From Haloarchaeobius sp. HME9146 (lineage in GTDB: Archaea; Halobacteriota; Halobacteria; Halobacteriales; Natrialbaceae), in assembly GCF_025399835.1 (NCBI RefSeq), contig NZ_JAODVR010000001.1, positions 1,984,001 to 2,048,000 on the forward strand: a DNA stretch of 64,000 nt, given 5' to 3'. Under the pieces are notes generated by a model that had not been told where the DNA came from, ran no database searches, and saw nothing but the letters and a program-made list of their open reading frames with translations. Below, piece after piece: positions 16,848 to 25,559 of the stretch. Position 1 is the first letter of the stretch; each line of letters opens with the position of its first letter. The position numbers and the translations under genes are program-made.

Positions 16848-17315
16848 TCAGAACTCGCTCCCGCCGCAGAGTTCGGCCGTCTCGGCCACCTGGACGGAGA
16901 CGTCGGTGACGTTGTCGGGGAGGCGCTCCATGAACTTCTCCTCGAGGAGCAGAGACATCACTTCGGCCGTCGGCGGGTGGTCGAGGACGACCAGCCCGTC
17001 TGCGTCGCCGGCGGCGTCGAAGGCATCGACGAGGGGGTCGCCGTCCTCGACGAGGAACCGGTGGTCCCACTCGTCGATTATCGAGGTAATATCGCCCTTG
17101 TCGACAACCCACCCCTCCTCGCTGAGGGTGCCGGTGATGCTGACGGCTATCTCGTAGTTGTGGCCGTGCGGGCGCGAGCACTTACCGTCGTGGTGGAGGA
17201 TGCGGTGTCCCGCGCTGATTCGGATTGGCCGGTCGCGGCCGACGTGGAGCGTCCGTTCGTGTCCTGTGAGGTCACGGACGCCCGACTCGGTCTCTTCGAG
17301 TGCGCCTGGAGTCAT
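16848..17315 (-). CDS. queD: 6-carboxytetrahydropterin synthase QueD
   Basis: A 155-aa PTPS-family enzyme that makes 6-carboxytetrahydropterin from dihydroneopterin triphosphate. Zinc histidines are in ISAGHRI and RPHGHNYEI; the catalytic Cys lies in HHDGKCSRPHGHNY, followed by EWDHRFLVEDGDPL. It is the first gene of the minus-strand preQ0 operon. TATA-like bases (GATAATATCC, reverse strand, near 17320-17332) lie just before the start, consistent with a leaderless or short-leader mRNA. Confidence 0.95.
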   Translation of the reverse strand: MTPGALEETESGVRDLTGHERTLHVGRDRPIRISAGHRILHHDGKCSRPHGHNYEIAVSITGTLSEEGWVVDKGDITSIIDEWDHRFLVEDGDPLVDAFDAAGDADGLVVLDHPPTAEVMSLLLEEKFMERLPDNVTDVSVQVAETAELCGGSEF

Positions 17316-17453
17316 ACCTGGATATTATCCGAGTAACACTTGAATCTGCTGATGCGCAGACTCGTCGCTTCCGGTGCGGCGGTGCCTCGACGAGGGCCTC
17401 GGACGAAACAGCCTCACCAGTGGGGGTGAAGCCTGCAGGAGAACGCGGCGTGG

Positions 17454-17825
17454 TCAGTCGTCCATCTTGTCCTGGAGGCGGTTCTTCGCCTCCGAGCGCT
17501 CCTTGCGGGAGAACGATGGACCGGGGTCGGAGAAGTCGACGGCGATCTCGTCGAGCGTGCGTCGGTAGACGTTGGTTCGTCGGCCTTCGTCGGAGAGCTG
17601 ACGGCCCTCGCACTGGAGGAGGCCGGTCTCGACGAGCTCTTCGATCCGTCGGTAGCAGGTCGCGATCGGGATACCGACCTCGTCGCTGAGTTCCTGCGCC
17701 GACGTCGGCGTCTGTGCTGCACACAGTATCTCCGCGCTGTACTTGTTGCCGAGCGTCGAGAGGACGTCCATCGCGGGGTCGTCACCCTCGCCCTGCCAGC
17801 TTGTCGAAGCCATCCGATGACCCAT
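17454..17825 (-). CDS. Winged-helix (ArsR-like) transcriptional regulator
   Basis: A 123-aa protein (119 aa if the ATG at 17813 is used). The helix-turn-helix core is NKYSAEILCAAQTPTSAQEL then SDEVGIPIATCYRRIEELVE near residues 48-67, with a wing at GRRTNVYRRT. This HTH_20/ArsR-like form is common in haloarchaea and usually lacks a metal site; none is seen here. An inverted repeat (17824-17841) covers the start codon and a TATA-like AAAAGA lies about 25 nt before the ATG at 17825, which suggests autoregulation. The target is unknown; the divergent UbiA-like gene shares the promoter region. Confidence 0.85.
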   Translation of the reverse strand: MGHRMASTSWQGEGDDPAMDVLSTLGNKYSAEILCAAQTPTSAQELSDEVGIPIATCYRRIEELVETGLLQCEGRQLSDEGRRTNVYRRTLDEIAVDFSDPGPSFSRKERSEAKNRLQDKMDD

Positions 17826-17841
17826 TCTCGATTATGAGAAT
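17824..17841. promoter_or_regulatory. Inverted repeat over the regulator's start, possible autoregulatory operator
   Basis: ATTCTC-GATTAT-GAGAAT: two perfect 6-bp arms spaced by 6 bp, giving a centre-to-centre distance of about one helical turn. It overlaps the predicted leaderless start of the winged-helix regulator and lies about 80 nt before the divergent prenyltransferase ATG. Its position downstream of the TATA box would block transcription if bound. Confidence 0.5.
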
Positions 17842-17920
17842 TGAATCTTTTGGCGGGCTGATGAAGTAAGACGAGTGACACGTAGGGGTGTTTAGGTGGG
17901 TGGAACCACTAGCTACGGCC

Positions 17921-18820
17921 ATGACTCGGGCCGGGACACGCCAGTTGTCTGCACTCTGGGGGATGTCCCGACCGTCCCAGCTTGCACTCATCCTCGTGGT
18001 GTATGCCCTCGGTGTCGCGATGGCGGCGGCCCGGGGGTGGACAGTCGACTCGATGGCCGTGCTCGTCGGCGGTGGTGCCCTGCTGCCGACCGCGGCCAGC
18101 ATCCACTACGTCAACGAGTACGCCGACCACGAGACCGATGCACTGACCGAACGGACACGCTTCTCCGGCGGGAGTGGTGCCCTGGCGCGCACCGGCCTGT
18201 CGCCGCGACTCGCACTCCACGCCGCGGTCGCGAGTCTCACCGTCGGAACGGCCGTGACCGTCGCCGGGTTCGCGACGGGGCTGTTGCCACCGGTTCCACT
18301 CGTGCTCCTCATGGCCATCGCGGTAATCGGGTGGGCCTACTCGGTCGGCCCCGCACTCGCCTGGAACGGCCTCGGCGAGGTGACGAACGCGGTCCTCGGT
18401 GGCCTCGTCTTGCCGCTCTACGGGTTCGCGGTCGTCGGGGCTGACGTGGATGCGAGGGCGGTCCTCGCGGTGCTCCCGTTCGCCATCTACGTGTTCACGA
18501 ATCTGCTGGCGACCCAGTGGCCGGACAGGGACGCGGACGCCACCGTCGGGAAGCGGACGCTACCGACGCGCTGGTCTCCCCACCGACTCCGGCGGGCGTA
18601 CCTCGCGAGCGCGACGCTCTCGCTGGGGTCGCTGGCGGTGCTCCCGTTCCTCGGCCTCCTGCCGCCGACCGTCGGCTGGTCGAGTCTGGTCCTCGTTCCC
18701 GTCGCCGTCCTCGCGGCCCAGCGGTTCACCGTCGTCCGGTCGCCGTTCCCGACCGTGGCAGTGATGGTCGCCATGGCTGTTATCCAGTTGCTCGCGTGGC
18801 TGCGACTGGCGTTCTGGTGA
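17921..18820 (+). CDS. UbiA-family prenyltransferase (substrate unknown)
   Basis: A protein of about 299 aa with eight or nine TM helices. The two Asp-rich motifs of UbiA enzymes are present: NEYADHETDALTE near residues 67-79 (NxxxDxxxD) and WPDRDADATVGKRTLP near 203-218. It probably transfers a prenyl chain to an aromatic or other acceptor in the membrane. It differs from the more canonical GGGP-type enzyme at 39036. I chose ATG 17921, about 30 nt after a TATA-like TTTAGG; a GTG at 17888 would add 11 residues. It is divergent from the winged-helix regulator. Confidence 0.88.
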   Translation: MTRAGTRQLSALWGMSRPSQLALILVVYALGVAMAAARGWTVDSMAVLVGGGALLPTAASIHYVNEYADHETDALTERTRFSGGSGALARTGLSPRLALHAAVASLTVGTAVTVAGFATGLLPPVPLVLLMAIAVIGWAYSVGPALAWNGLGEVTNAVLGGLVLPLYGFAVVGADVDARAVLAVLPFAIYVFTNLLATQWPDRDADATVGKRTLPTRWSPHRLRRAYLASATLSLGSLAVLPFLGLLPPTVGWSSLVLVPVAVLAAQRFTVVRSPFPTVAVMVAMAVIQLLAWLRLAFW

Positions 18821-18879
18821 CCGAGCGCCCCCGTTCGGGGGTCAACGTTTTTACTGACCGGGGCAGATACCCCAACAGG

Positions 18880-19452
18880 ATGTCAACGGACCTGCCAGAC
18901 GAGTTGCTGGATATCGACGTCGAGAACCCGGAGGACGAGCCCGAACGCGAGATCCAGAGCGACCGCTCCCCCGAGAACGAACCGGACGAAGTCGAACGGT
19001 TCGTCGTGTTTCGAATCGGCGAGCAGCGCCTCGCGGTCAGCGTGGACGCCGTAAAGAGTATCGTGAAGGTGAAAGAGTGGACGCGGGTCCCGCGGACCTC
19101 GCCAGCCATCGACGGCATCATGGACCTCCGCGGGGAGATCACCGCGGTCATCGAACCGCGTGTCCACTTCACCGTCGAGCAGGAACCGTCGGGACTGAAC
19201 CGCCAGCGTATCATCGTGTTCGACCGTGCCTCGGACAAACAGGGCGTCGGTATCCGTGTCGACGACGTCATGGGGGTCGAACTGGTTCCCCTCCGCTCCA
19301 TCGTCCCGAGCGAGCACGCCGAGGACGAGGCTGGCGAGCACCCACTCGTGACCGCGGTCATCTACCACGAGGAGGATGGTCAGGTCGTCGACACGATGGG
19401 GTTGCTGGACATCAAAGGACTCATACAGGCGTCCGGGCAAGGAGCCCAGTGA
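18880..19452 (+). CDS. cheW: Chemotaxis coupling protein CheW
   Basis: A 190-aa protein that bridges transducers and CheA. An acidic N-terminal extension of about 40 residues (Asp/Glu-rich) precedes the CheW SH3-like core: RFVVFRIGEQRLAVSVDAVK, the IDGIMDLRGEITAVIEPRVH signature, and VGIRVDDVMGVELVPLRSIV. A TATA-like GTTTTTA lies about 30 nt before the ATG, fitting a leaderless mRNA. It heads the chemotaxis block, 127 nt before cheY. Confidence 0.95.
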   Translation: MSTDLPDELLDIDVENPEDEPEREIQSDRSPENEPDEVERFVVFRIGEQRLAVSVDAVKSIVKVKEWTRVPRTSPAIDGIMDLRGEITAVIEPRVHFTVEQEPSGLNRQRIIVFDRASDKQGVGIRVDDVMGVELVPLRSIVPSEHAEDEAGEHPLVTAVIYHEEDGQVVDTMGLLDIKGLIQASGQGAQ

Positions 19453-19579
19453 ATCGTACGGGCCTATTCCGCCGGTAACCGAGTCGTCACCGGTCCGTTC
19501 TACTGATTATCGCCGCTGATAACGGGGCAACAGCATTTATGTCTACGCTTCGTCTACCGTGGCTTGGTGTATTAACTGA

Positions 19580-19942
19580 ATGTCGACAGGGGTGCTCATC
19601 GTGGACGACTCTCATTTTATGCGGAACCTCCTCAGGCAGATTCTGGAGGACGAGTACGATATCGTAGGAGAGGCGTCCAACGGGGCCGAAGCGGTCAAAC
19701 TGTACAAAGAAGAGAATCCGGACATCGTGATGATGGACATCGTGATGCCGAAATGTAACGGTATCAAGGCGACAGCCGCCATCAAGAAGCTGGACCCGAG
19801 TTCACGTGTCATCATGTGCACATCGGTCGGCCAGCGCGAGAAGATGAAGCTCGCGGTCAAAGCCGGTGCCGATGGCTACGTGACCAAACCATTCGAAGAA
19901 CCCAGCGTTCGCAAAGCGCTGAAAGACGTCGTCCCTGCATGA
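19580..19942 (+). CDS. cheY: Chemotaxis response regulator CheY
   Basis: A 120-aa stand-alone receiver domain. The acidic pocket is VDD (residues 8-10), the phospho-acceptor is D53 in IVMMDIVMPKCNG, and the switch Thr and Lys appear in MCTSVGQREK and YVTKPFEE (Lys near 103). In archaea phospho-CheY acts through CheF on the archaellum motor. A TATA-like CATTTAT near 19534 gives a short leader, and a TTATC-N6-GATAA inverted repeat lies just upstream (19507-19522). The stop overlaps the cheB start (ATGA). Confidence 0.95.
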   Translation: MSTGVLIVDDSHFMRNLLRQILEDEYDIVGEASNGAEAVKLYKEENPDIVMMDIVMPKCNGIKATAAIKKLDPSSRVIMCTSVGQREKMKLAVKAGADGYVTKPFEEPSVRKALKDVVPA

Positions 19943-21045
19943 CGAGCGTGCTGGTTGTCGACGATTCGCAGTTCATGCGAACGGTCATCGGCAACATCCT
20001 CGCGGACAACGGGTACGAGGTCTACAGCGCCAGCAACGGCAAGAAAGCAGTAGCAGCGGTCGCCGAACACGACCCCGACATCGTCACGATGGACGTCCAG
20101 ATGCCCGGCATGAACGGCATCGACGCCGTCACCGAGATCATGGCGACGAACCCCACCCCTATCCTCATGCTCAGCGCACACACGAGCAAGGGTGCAGACG
20201 AGACGTTCGAGGCACTCGATAAGGGCGCGGTCGACTTCCTCGCCAAACCGAGCGGCGAGGTGTCGCCGAACATCGCGAGCCTCGCGGATCGGCTCGTGGA
20301 GAAGGTCCGGGCGGTCGAAGGTGTCGACGCGACCTCGATGACCGAGCCCCGCGCCACAGCCACCGCGGCGGCCGGGTCCACGGACGAGGGCGCGTGGCCC
20401 ACCCACGACACGGGTGGCGACAGCGAGACGACGGCCAGCGGGCCGTACGTCAAGCATCCGACCATCGTCATCGGCGCATCGACGGGCGGTCCGAAGATCG
20501 TCGAACAGATCGTCACGAGCCTCCCGGTCGCCCTCGGCGCGAAGGTGCTGGTCGTCCAGCACATGCCCGCGTCGTTCACCGACCGCCTCGCCGCCCGCCT
20601 CGACAGCCTGTCGAACTACGACGTCTACGAAGCGACCGACGGGCTCCGTCTGCGTGACGGCGACATCGCCATCGCACGTGGGGACTACCACATGGAGGTG
20701 GTCTCGAACGTGGCCGGGAACGTTCGCATCCGGCTCACGCAGGAGGAGCGCCGCCACGGCGTCCGTCCCGCCATCGACGTGACCATGGAGACGGCAGCCG
20801 AGCGCGTCTCGGACCCACTCTGTGGCGTCACGCTCACCGGGATGGGCAAGGACGGCGCGGCCGGCATCGCGGCCATCAAGGAAGCTGGCGGCGCGACCAT
20901 CGCACAGGACGAAGCATCGAGCCCCGTCTTCGGTATCCCGAAGCAGGCTATCGAGACCGGGTGTGTCGACCAGGTGCTCTCGGCGACGGACATCCCCGAG
21001 GGCATCTGTTCCGTATTCAGCCAGGAGGCACAGAGCCATGGATGA
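19939..21045 (+). CDS. cheB: Protein-glutamate methylesterase/deamidase CheB
   Basis: A 368-aa protein with a receiver domain (residues 1-120; D52 in TMDVQMPGMNG) and a C-terminal methylesterase. The catalytic Ser is in VIGASTGGPKIVEQI (near 180), the His in VQHMPASFTDRLAARL and the Asp in TGMGKDGAAG. It removes methyl groups from transducers and deamidates them. The linker (about 125-165) is Ala/Thr/Asp-rich. It overlaps cheY by 4 nt and cheA by 8 nt, indicating an operon. Confidence 0.96.
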   Translation: MTSVLVVDDSQFMRTVIGNILADNGYEVYSASNGKKAVAAVAEHDPDIVTMDVQMPGMNGIDAVTEIMATNPTPILMLSAHTSKGADETFEALDKGAVDFLAKPSGEVSPNIASLADRLVEKVRAVEGVDATSMTEPRATATAAAGSTDEGAWPTHDTGGDSETTASGPYVKHPTIVIGASTGGPKIVEQIVTSLPVALGAKVLVVQHMPASFTDRLAARLDSLSNYDVYEATDGLRLRDGDIAIARGDYHMEVVSNVAGNVRIRLTQEERRHGVRPAIDVTMETAAERVSDPLCGVTLTGMGKDGAAGIAAIKEAGGATIAQDEASSPVFGIPKQAIETGCVDQVLSATDIPEGICSVFSQEAQSHG

Positions 21046-24000
21046 GTACCTCAGGGACTTCGTTCAGGAGTCCGAAGAGAACATCACGGAACTGAACAAC
21101 GCGCTCCTCGAGCTCGAGCGCTCCCCCGACGACGACGAGGCGATGGGCCGCATCTTCCGGATGGCTCACACCCTCAAAGGAAACGCGGGTGCCATGGGGT
21201 TCGAGGATGCATCGAACCTCGCACACGCGATAGAGGACCTCCTCGAAGCTGTCCGGTCCGGACAGATCGAGGTCACGCCGGAGCTCATGGACGTGATATT
21301 CGGCGGCGTCGACGAACTCGAGACGATGCTGGACGACGTCCGCGCCTACGGTGAGATCCGGACGGATGCGTCCGAGACCATCGAAACCCTCCGGGAGGTC
21401 AAGGAGGCCGAGACGGGTATCCCGACGATCACGGACCCGGACGATGCGGCACTCGACGAGGCGGTCGAGGCCGCGAGAGACCTCACGGACGAGAACCACG
21501 ACGTCTACCACGTCAGACTCGCCATCGAGGAGAACGACGAGCGACAGAACGGCCGACTGGTCGTGAAGGCGCTCGCAGACGCGTTCGACCTCCTCGGCAC
21601 CGTCCCCGAGGAGGACACGCTCGCCGCGGGCGAGTACGACGGTACCCTCGACGCGGTGTTCGGCAGCGCCGTCGGCGAGGCGGCCATCTCTGCCGCACTC
21701 GAACCCGTCGACGCGGTCGCGGACGACCGCATCACGGAGGTGACCGAGCGCTACGAGGCGTCACGCGTCGAGGAAGGCGTCATCGAGGACGAGTTCGACG
21801 ACCTCTTCGAGGAGGACCCGGGCTCGGACATCGACTCCTCGGCCGCACAGGACATGTCCGTCGACGACCTCCTCTCGGAGTTCGACGAGTACGACGACCT
21901 CGACGCCATGGTCGAGGAGATGGACGACGTCTCCGGGTTCGACGACCTGGGCGACGCCGGCTCCTTCGACGACATCGACTTCGGCGACGACCTCGCCGAC
22001 GACGGTGACAGCGTCGCGGAACCCGCTGGCGAAGCGGGCGGCGACGTCGAGGAACCCGACGAGCCCGAGACCGCCGCCGAACCCGACCCAGCGCCATCCG
22101 AAGACCCCGACGAGGAGGTCGACGATGCGGCTGCGACCTTCGCGGAACTCAAACAGGAGGTCGACCCGGTCGGTTTCGACGAACTGCAGGACGAACTCGC
22201 CGAACTGGAGTTCGACGAGTACTCCGACGAGGAGGAGGTCGGCTTCGACGAACTCCTCGGAGACGACTTCGAGGAGCGAGACGACGACTTCTTCTCGCAG
22301 GGCGAGTCCGCGGTCAGCAGTGGCCAGGACGAGGTCAGCATGGCGGACCTCGTCGGCGACGACGAGGTCTCCGGGTTCGAGGATGCCGAAGACGAGTCCG
22401 ACGAGGACCTCGACCTTGGTGAGGACCTGGACCTCGACGAGGAGTTCGGCGAAGCGGTGGACGATTCGGCGGACGAAGCGGTCGATGCGGCCGACAGCAT
22501 CGACGCAGACGCCGATGAGTCCAGCGACTCCCCGGCCGAGGCGGACGCGGACGAGCCGGCTGTCGAAGCCGACGCGCCCGCAGATGTCGAGGTCGACCTC
22601 GGGTTCGAGGAGTCGGACGACGACCTCGGGTTCGAGGACGCAGGTACCGACTCAGAATTCGACGAGGTCGAGGCTGCGCCCGAGTCCGAGGACGTCGACA
22701 CCGAGTTCGACGACGTCGACACCGAATCCGGATTCGACGAGGTCGATACCACGACCGAGCCCGAGGACGCGACTGTCGGCTTCGATGACGCGGCATCGAG
22801 CGACGAGTTCGACGACGATATCGAGACCGACTTCGATACGGACGAATCCACCGAGACCGCCGACGAGGCCGCAACGGTGAACACGGCTGAAGCGTCCGCC
22901 ACCGAGGCAGACGTGGACGCCGAGGTTGCGGCGGACGCTGACGTTGCGGCGGACGACGACGTGGACGCGGTCGACGATTCCGCGGCCACCGACGAGTTCG
23001 CCGACGCCGACGACTCGGCCGAGGTGGCGGACTCCGCCGAGGAGCCCAAACCCGCAACCACTGCAGACACCGACGACGAGACGGACGACTTCGGCAGCTT
23101 CGACGGTGCTGACGACTTCGGTTCCGGCTCGGTCGGCGGCGCCGCCTTCGACGACGACCTCGGCGACGACTTCGAACTCGACACTGCGGACCCCTCGGAG
23201 ACCGCCGCCGCAGCCGCCGAGGCCGAATCGGTCGACGAGCCCGAGGACGACGACCTGACGGACGAGGAATCCGACCTCGACGAGGGCGTCGCGCTCGGTG
23301 ACGAGTACGTGGACCTTGACCCGGCGACCCCGGCGGATGGGGACACCGAAGCCGAGGCCTCGGCGGAATCCGACGAGGCGGACACCGCGACACCGACCGA
23401 CGACGAGGACCTTTCGCCCCTCGAGCGCGCCCGTGCCCGTTCGGACCTCGACCTCGACGACGTCGAGGTCGGCGAGTTCGAACTCGACGAAGCGGAGGCA
23501 CAGGCGAGCACCGAGACGACGGTCGAGACCGGTGATTTCGACGCGATTGGAAGCAGCGATTTCGACTCGGGTACCGACAGTGTCGCCGACTCCGGTAGCT
23601 TCGGTGGGCTGGACGACTCGGGTCTCGACTACGGCGACTTCGACGAACCCCCAGCCGACTCGACGGCAGACGAAGACGGCGGGGACGAGCCCGACGACAC
23701 CGCGCCGAGCGGCCCGGTCGTCGACGGCTCGGAGTACGAGGTCGATATCCAGACCCTCGGCGACGAGGACGACGAAGCCGACTCGGAGGGCGAGATACAG
23801 TCCATCCGCGTCGACGTCGAGCAGGTCGACCGCCTGCTGAACCTCGTCGAGGGGCTGGTCACCAGCCGCGTTCGCCTGCGCCGCACCGTCGAGGAGGGGG
23901 CCGACCCCGCCGAACTCGACGACGAACTGGACGAGCTGGAGGACCTCACCGGTGAACTTCAGGACACCGTGATGGACGTCCGGCTCGTGCCGGTGAAGAT

Positions 24001-24928
24001 GGTCGTGAACACGCTCCCGCGCGTGGTCCGCGACATCTCCCGCGAACAGGACAAGCAGGTCGCGTTCGAGATGGAGGGTGAGTCGGTCGAGGTCGACCGC
24101 TCCATCCTCGACCAGATCTCGGACCCGCTGGTCCACATCGTTCGCAACGCGGTCGACCACGGTATCGAATCGCCCGACGAGCGCGAGGAACTCGACAAGC
24201 CCACCGAAGGGCAGGTCACCTTGCGAGTCGAACGCGCCCGCGACCAGGTCGTCATCGAAGTCGAAGACGACGGTCGCGGGCTCGACCCTGACCGCCTCCG
24301 CGAGGAGGCCGTCGAGGAGGGCATCCTCACCGAGGCGGAAGCAGCGGAGCTCCCCGACTCGGAGGCGTACGACCTCATCTTCCACCCCGGGCTGTCGACG
24401 GCGTCGGAGGTTACCGACGTCTCCGGCCGCGGTGTGGGGATGGACGTCGTCAAGAGCACCGTCAACGACCTCGACGGCACGGTGACCGTCGAGTCGGAGC
24501 AGGGCGAAGGAACCACCATCCGGATGCTGCTCCCCGTCACCGTCGCTATCGCGGACGTCCTGTTCGTGGAGTCCGGTGACGAGGAGTTCGGCGTGCCGGT
24601 CAAGGTCGTGCGCGACATCGGCCCTGCGGTCGACGTGCGTGAGGAGGACGGACAGGAGGTCATCGTCGACGGCGACGAGACGCTCCCGCTTGTCCGCCTG
24701 AACGAAGCCCTCGGGACGCCCGGGACCCCCCGTAACGGCACGGGGATGTACCTGCGCATCCGGAGCGGCGTCAGACCGCTCGCGATCCACTGCGACGAGG
24801 TTCGCGGGCAACAGGAGGTCGTCGTCAAGCCCTTCGAGGGCGTACTCGGCGGCATCCCCGGCCTGAGCGGGGCGACGGTGCTCGGCGAAGGTGAAGTCGT
24901 GAACATCCTGGATGTGAAGACACTATGA
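21038..24928 (+). CDS. cheA: Chemotaxis histidine kinase CheA with a giant acidic linker (1296 aa)
   Basis: About twice the usual length. P1 (Hpt) has MAHTLKGNAGAMGF with phospho-acceptor H44. A P2-like CheY-binding domain covers about 152-245. Residues about 246-917 are a low-complexity Asp/Glu/Ala/Ser linker with short recurring units such as VGFDEL, DLGFED and TEFDDVDTES. The catalytic core then starts: P3 dimerisation helices (DVEQVDRLLNLVEGLVTSR), P4 ATPase (HIVRNAVDHGIESPDER N-box, EDDGRGLDP, SGRGVGMDVV) and a P5 CheW-like domain to the end. A strong AGGAGG at 21023-21028 supports the ATG at 21038, which overlaps cheB. No frameshift is needed and codon use in the linker matches the neighbours, so the insert looks native. 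Confidence 0.96.
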   Translation: MDEYLRDFVQESEENITELNNALLELERSPDDDEAMGRIFRMAHTLKGNAGAMGFEDASNLAHAIEDLLEAVRSGQIEVTPELMDVIFGGVDELETMLDDVRAYGEIRTDASETIETLREVKEAETGIPTITDPDDAALDEAVEAARDLTDENHDVYHVRLAIEENDERQNGRLVVKALADAFDLLGTVPEEDTLAAGEYDGTLDAVFGSAVGEAAISAALEPVDAVADDRITEVTERYEASRVEEGVIEDEFDDLFEEDPGSDIDSSAAQDMSVDDLLSEFDEYDDLDAMVEEMDDVSGFDDLGDAGSFDDIDFGDDLADDGDSVAEPAGEAGGDVEEPDEPETAAEPDPAPSEDPDEEVDDAAATFAELKQEVDPVGFDELQDELAELEFDEYSDEEEVGFDELLGDDFEERDDDFFSQGESAVSSGQDEVSMADLVGDDEVSGFEDAEDESDEDLDLGEDLDLDEEFGEAVDDSADEAVDAADSIDADADESSDSPAEADADEPAVEADAPADVEVDLGFEESDDDLGFEDAGTDSEFDEVEAAPESEDVDTEFDDVDTESGFDEVDTTTEPEDATVGFDDAASSDEFDDDIETDFDTDESTETADEAATVNTAEASATEADVDAEVAADADVAADDDVDAVDDSAATDEFADADDSAEVADSAEEPKPATTADTDDETDDFGSFDGADDFGSGSVGGAAFDDDLGDDFELDTADPSETAAAAAEAESVDEPEDDDLTDEESDLDEGVALGDEYVDLDPATPADGDTEAEASAESDEADTATPTDDEDLSPLERARARSDLDLDDVEVGEFELDEAEAQASTETTVETGDFDAIGSSDFDSGTDSVADSGSFGGLDDSGLDYGDFDEPPADSTADEDGGDEPDDTAPSGPVVDGSEYEVDIQTLGDEDDEADSEGEIQSIRVDVEQVDRLLNLVEGLVTSRVRLRRTVEEGADPAELDDELDELEDLTGELQDTVMDVRLVPVKMVVNTLPRVVRDISREQDKQVAFEMEGESVEVDRSILDQISDPLVHIVRNAVDHGIESPDEREELDKPTEGQVTLRVERARDQVVIEVEDDGRGLDPDRLREEAVEEGILTEAEAAELPDSEAYDLIFHPGLSTASEVTDVSGRGVGMDVVKSTVNDLDGTVTVESEQGEGTTIRMLLPVTVAIADVLFVESGDEEFGVPVKVVRDIGPAVDVREEDGQEVIVDGDETLPLVRLNEALGTPGTPRNGTGMYLRIRSGVRPLAIHCDEVRGQQEVVVKPFEGVLGGIPGLSGATVLGEGEVVNILDVKTL

Positions 24929-24953
24929 ACGGACGAAACCACAGGAGGCAATC

Positions 24954-25559
24954 ATGAGTTTGATGGTCGACATTCGGAAGCTGAGTTTCATCAACGAGAT
25001 GGCGAAGGTCGGGACCAACGGGGTCGCCGACAACATGAGTAAACTGACAGGCGAGGATGCCCGGATGGAGGTGACGAAGACGAACTTCATCGACATCCAG
25101 GACATCAAGAAGCAACTGGACGCCGGCAAACGTGTCGGCGTCAGGGTGCGCCTGATGGAGCCCCCGCACGGGCACATCCTCATCCTGTTCCCCGAGTCGA
25201 GCGCGAAGAAGATCACCGCGCTCATGCTCTCGGACATGGTCGACGACATGTCCCAGGTATCGGGCGAGATGGCTCGCTCGGCCGTCGAAGAGCTCGGCAA
25301 CATGATGGCGTCGGGCTTCATCGACGGCTGGGCGGACGTGCTCGGCCGCACCATCGACATCGCGACACCGCAACTGGTGTACGCACCGGCCGGTGAGATC
25401 GTCGAACGGACCGCAGGCCTCGGCGGCGAGGACCTCGCGCTGTTCTTCGACTCCAACCTGACGGTGCCGAGTTACGACATCAACGCCGAGATCTACGCCT
25501 TCCCGAACCTCGAAGAGTTCGTGGAGATGGTCAACAATATCGAAGCCAGGCCGACATGA
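24954..25559 (+). CDS. cheC: CheC-family CheY-P phosphatase (single domain)
   Basis: A 201-aa protein of the CheC/CheX/FliY family. The second phosphatase motif is intact: SAVEELGNMMASGFIDGWAD (ExxN). The first, near residue 14, reads NEMAKVGTNG, so the Asn position is Lys and that half-site is probably inactive. An AGGAGG at 24943-24948 sits 5 nt before the ATG, an unusually strong ribosome site. It follows cheA by 25 nt and overlaps the next gene by 4 nt (ATGA). Confidence 0.92.
   Translation: MSLMVDIRKLSFINEMAKVGTNGVADNMSKLTGEDARMEVTKTNFIDIQDIKKQLDAGKRVGVRVRLMEPPHGHILILFPESSAKKITALMLSDMVDDMSQVSGEMARSAVEELGNMMASGFIDGWADVLGRTIDIATPQLVYAPAGEIVERTAGLGGEDLALFFDSNLTVPSYDINAEIYAFPNLEEFVEMVNNIEARPT

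Noticed and set aside
21751-23511. Ser-rich 586-codon minus frame and the repetitive DNA of the cheA linker as a possible CRISPR or satellite repeat
   Set aside because: The repeats are degenerate codon-level repeats of an acidic protein, not evenly spaced identical units.
22652-24811. 719-codon minus-strand frame
   Set aside because: Shadow of cheA, caused by the acid-codon (GAC/GAG) repeats being open on the reverse strand.
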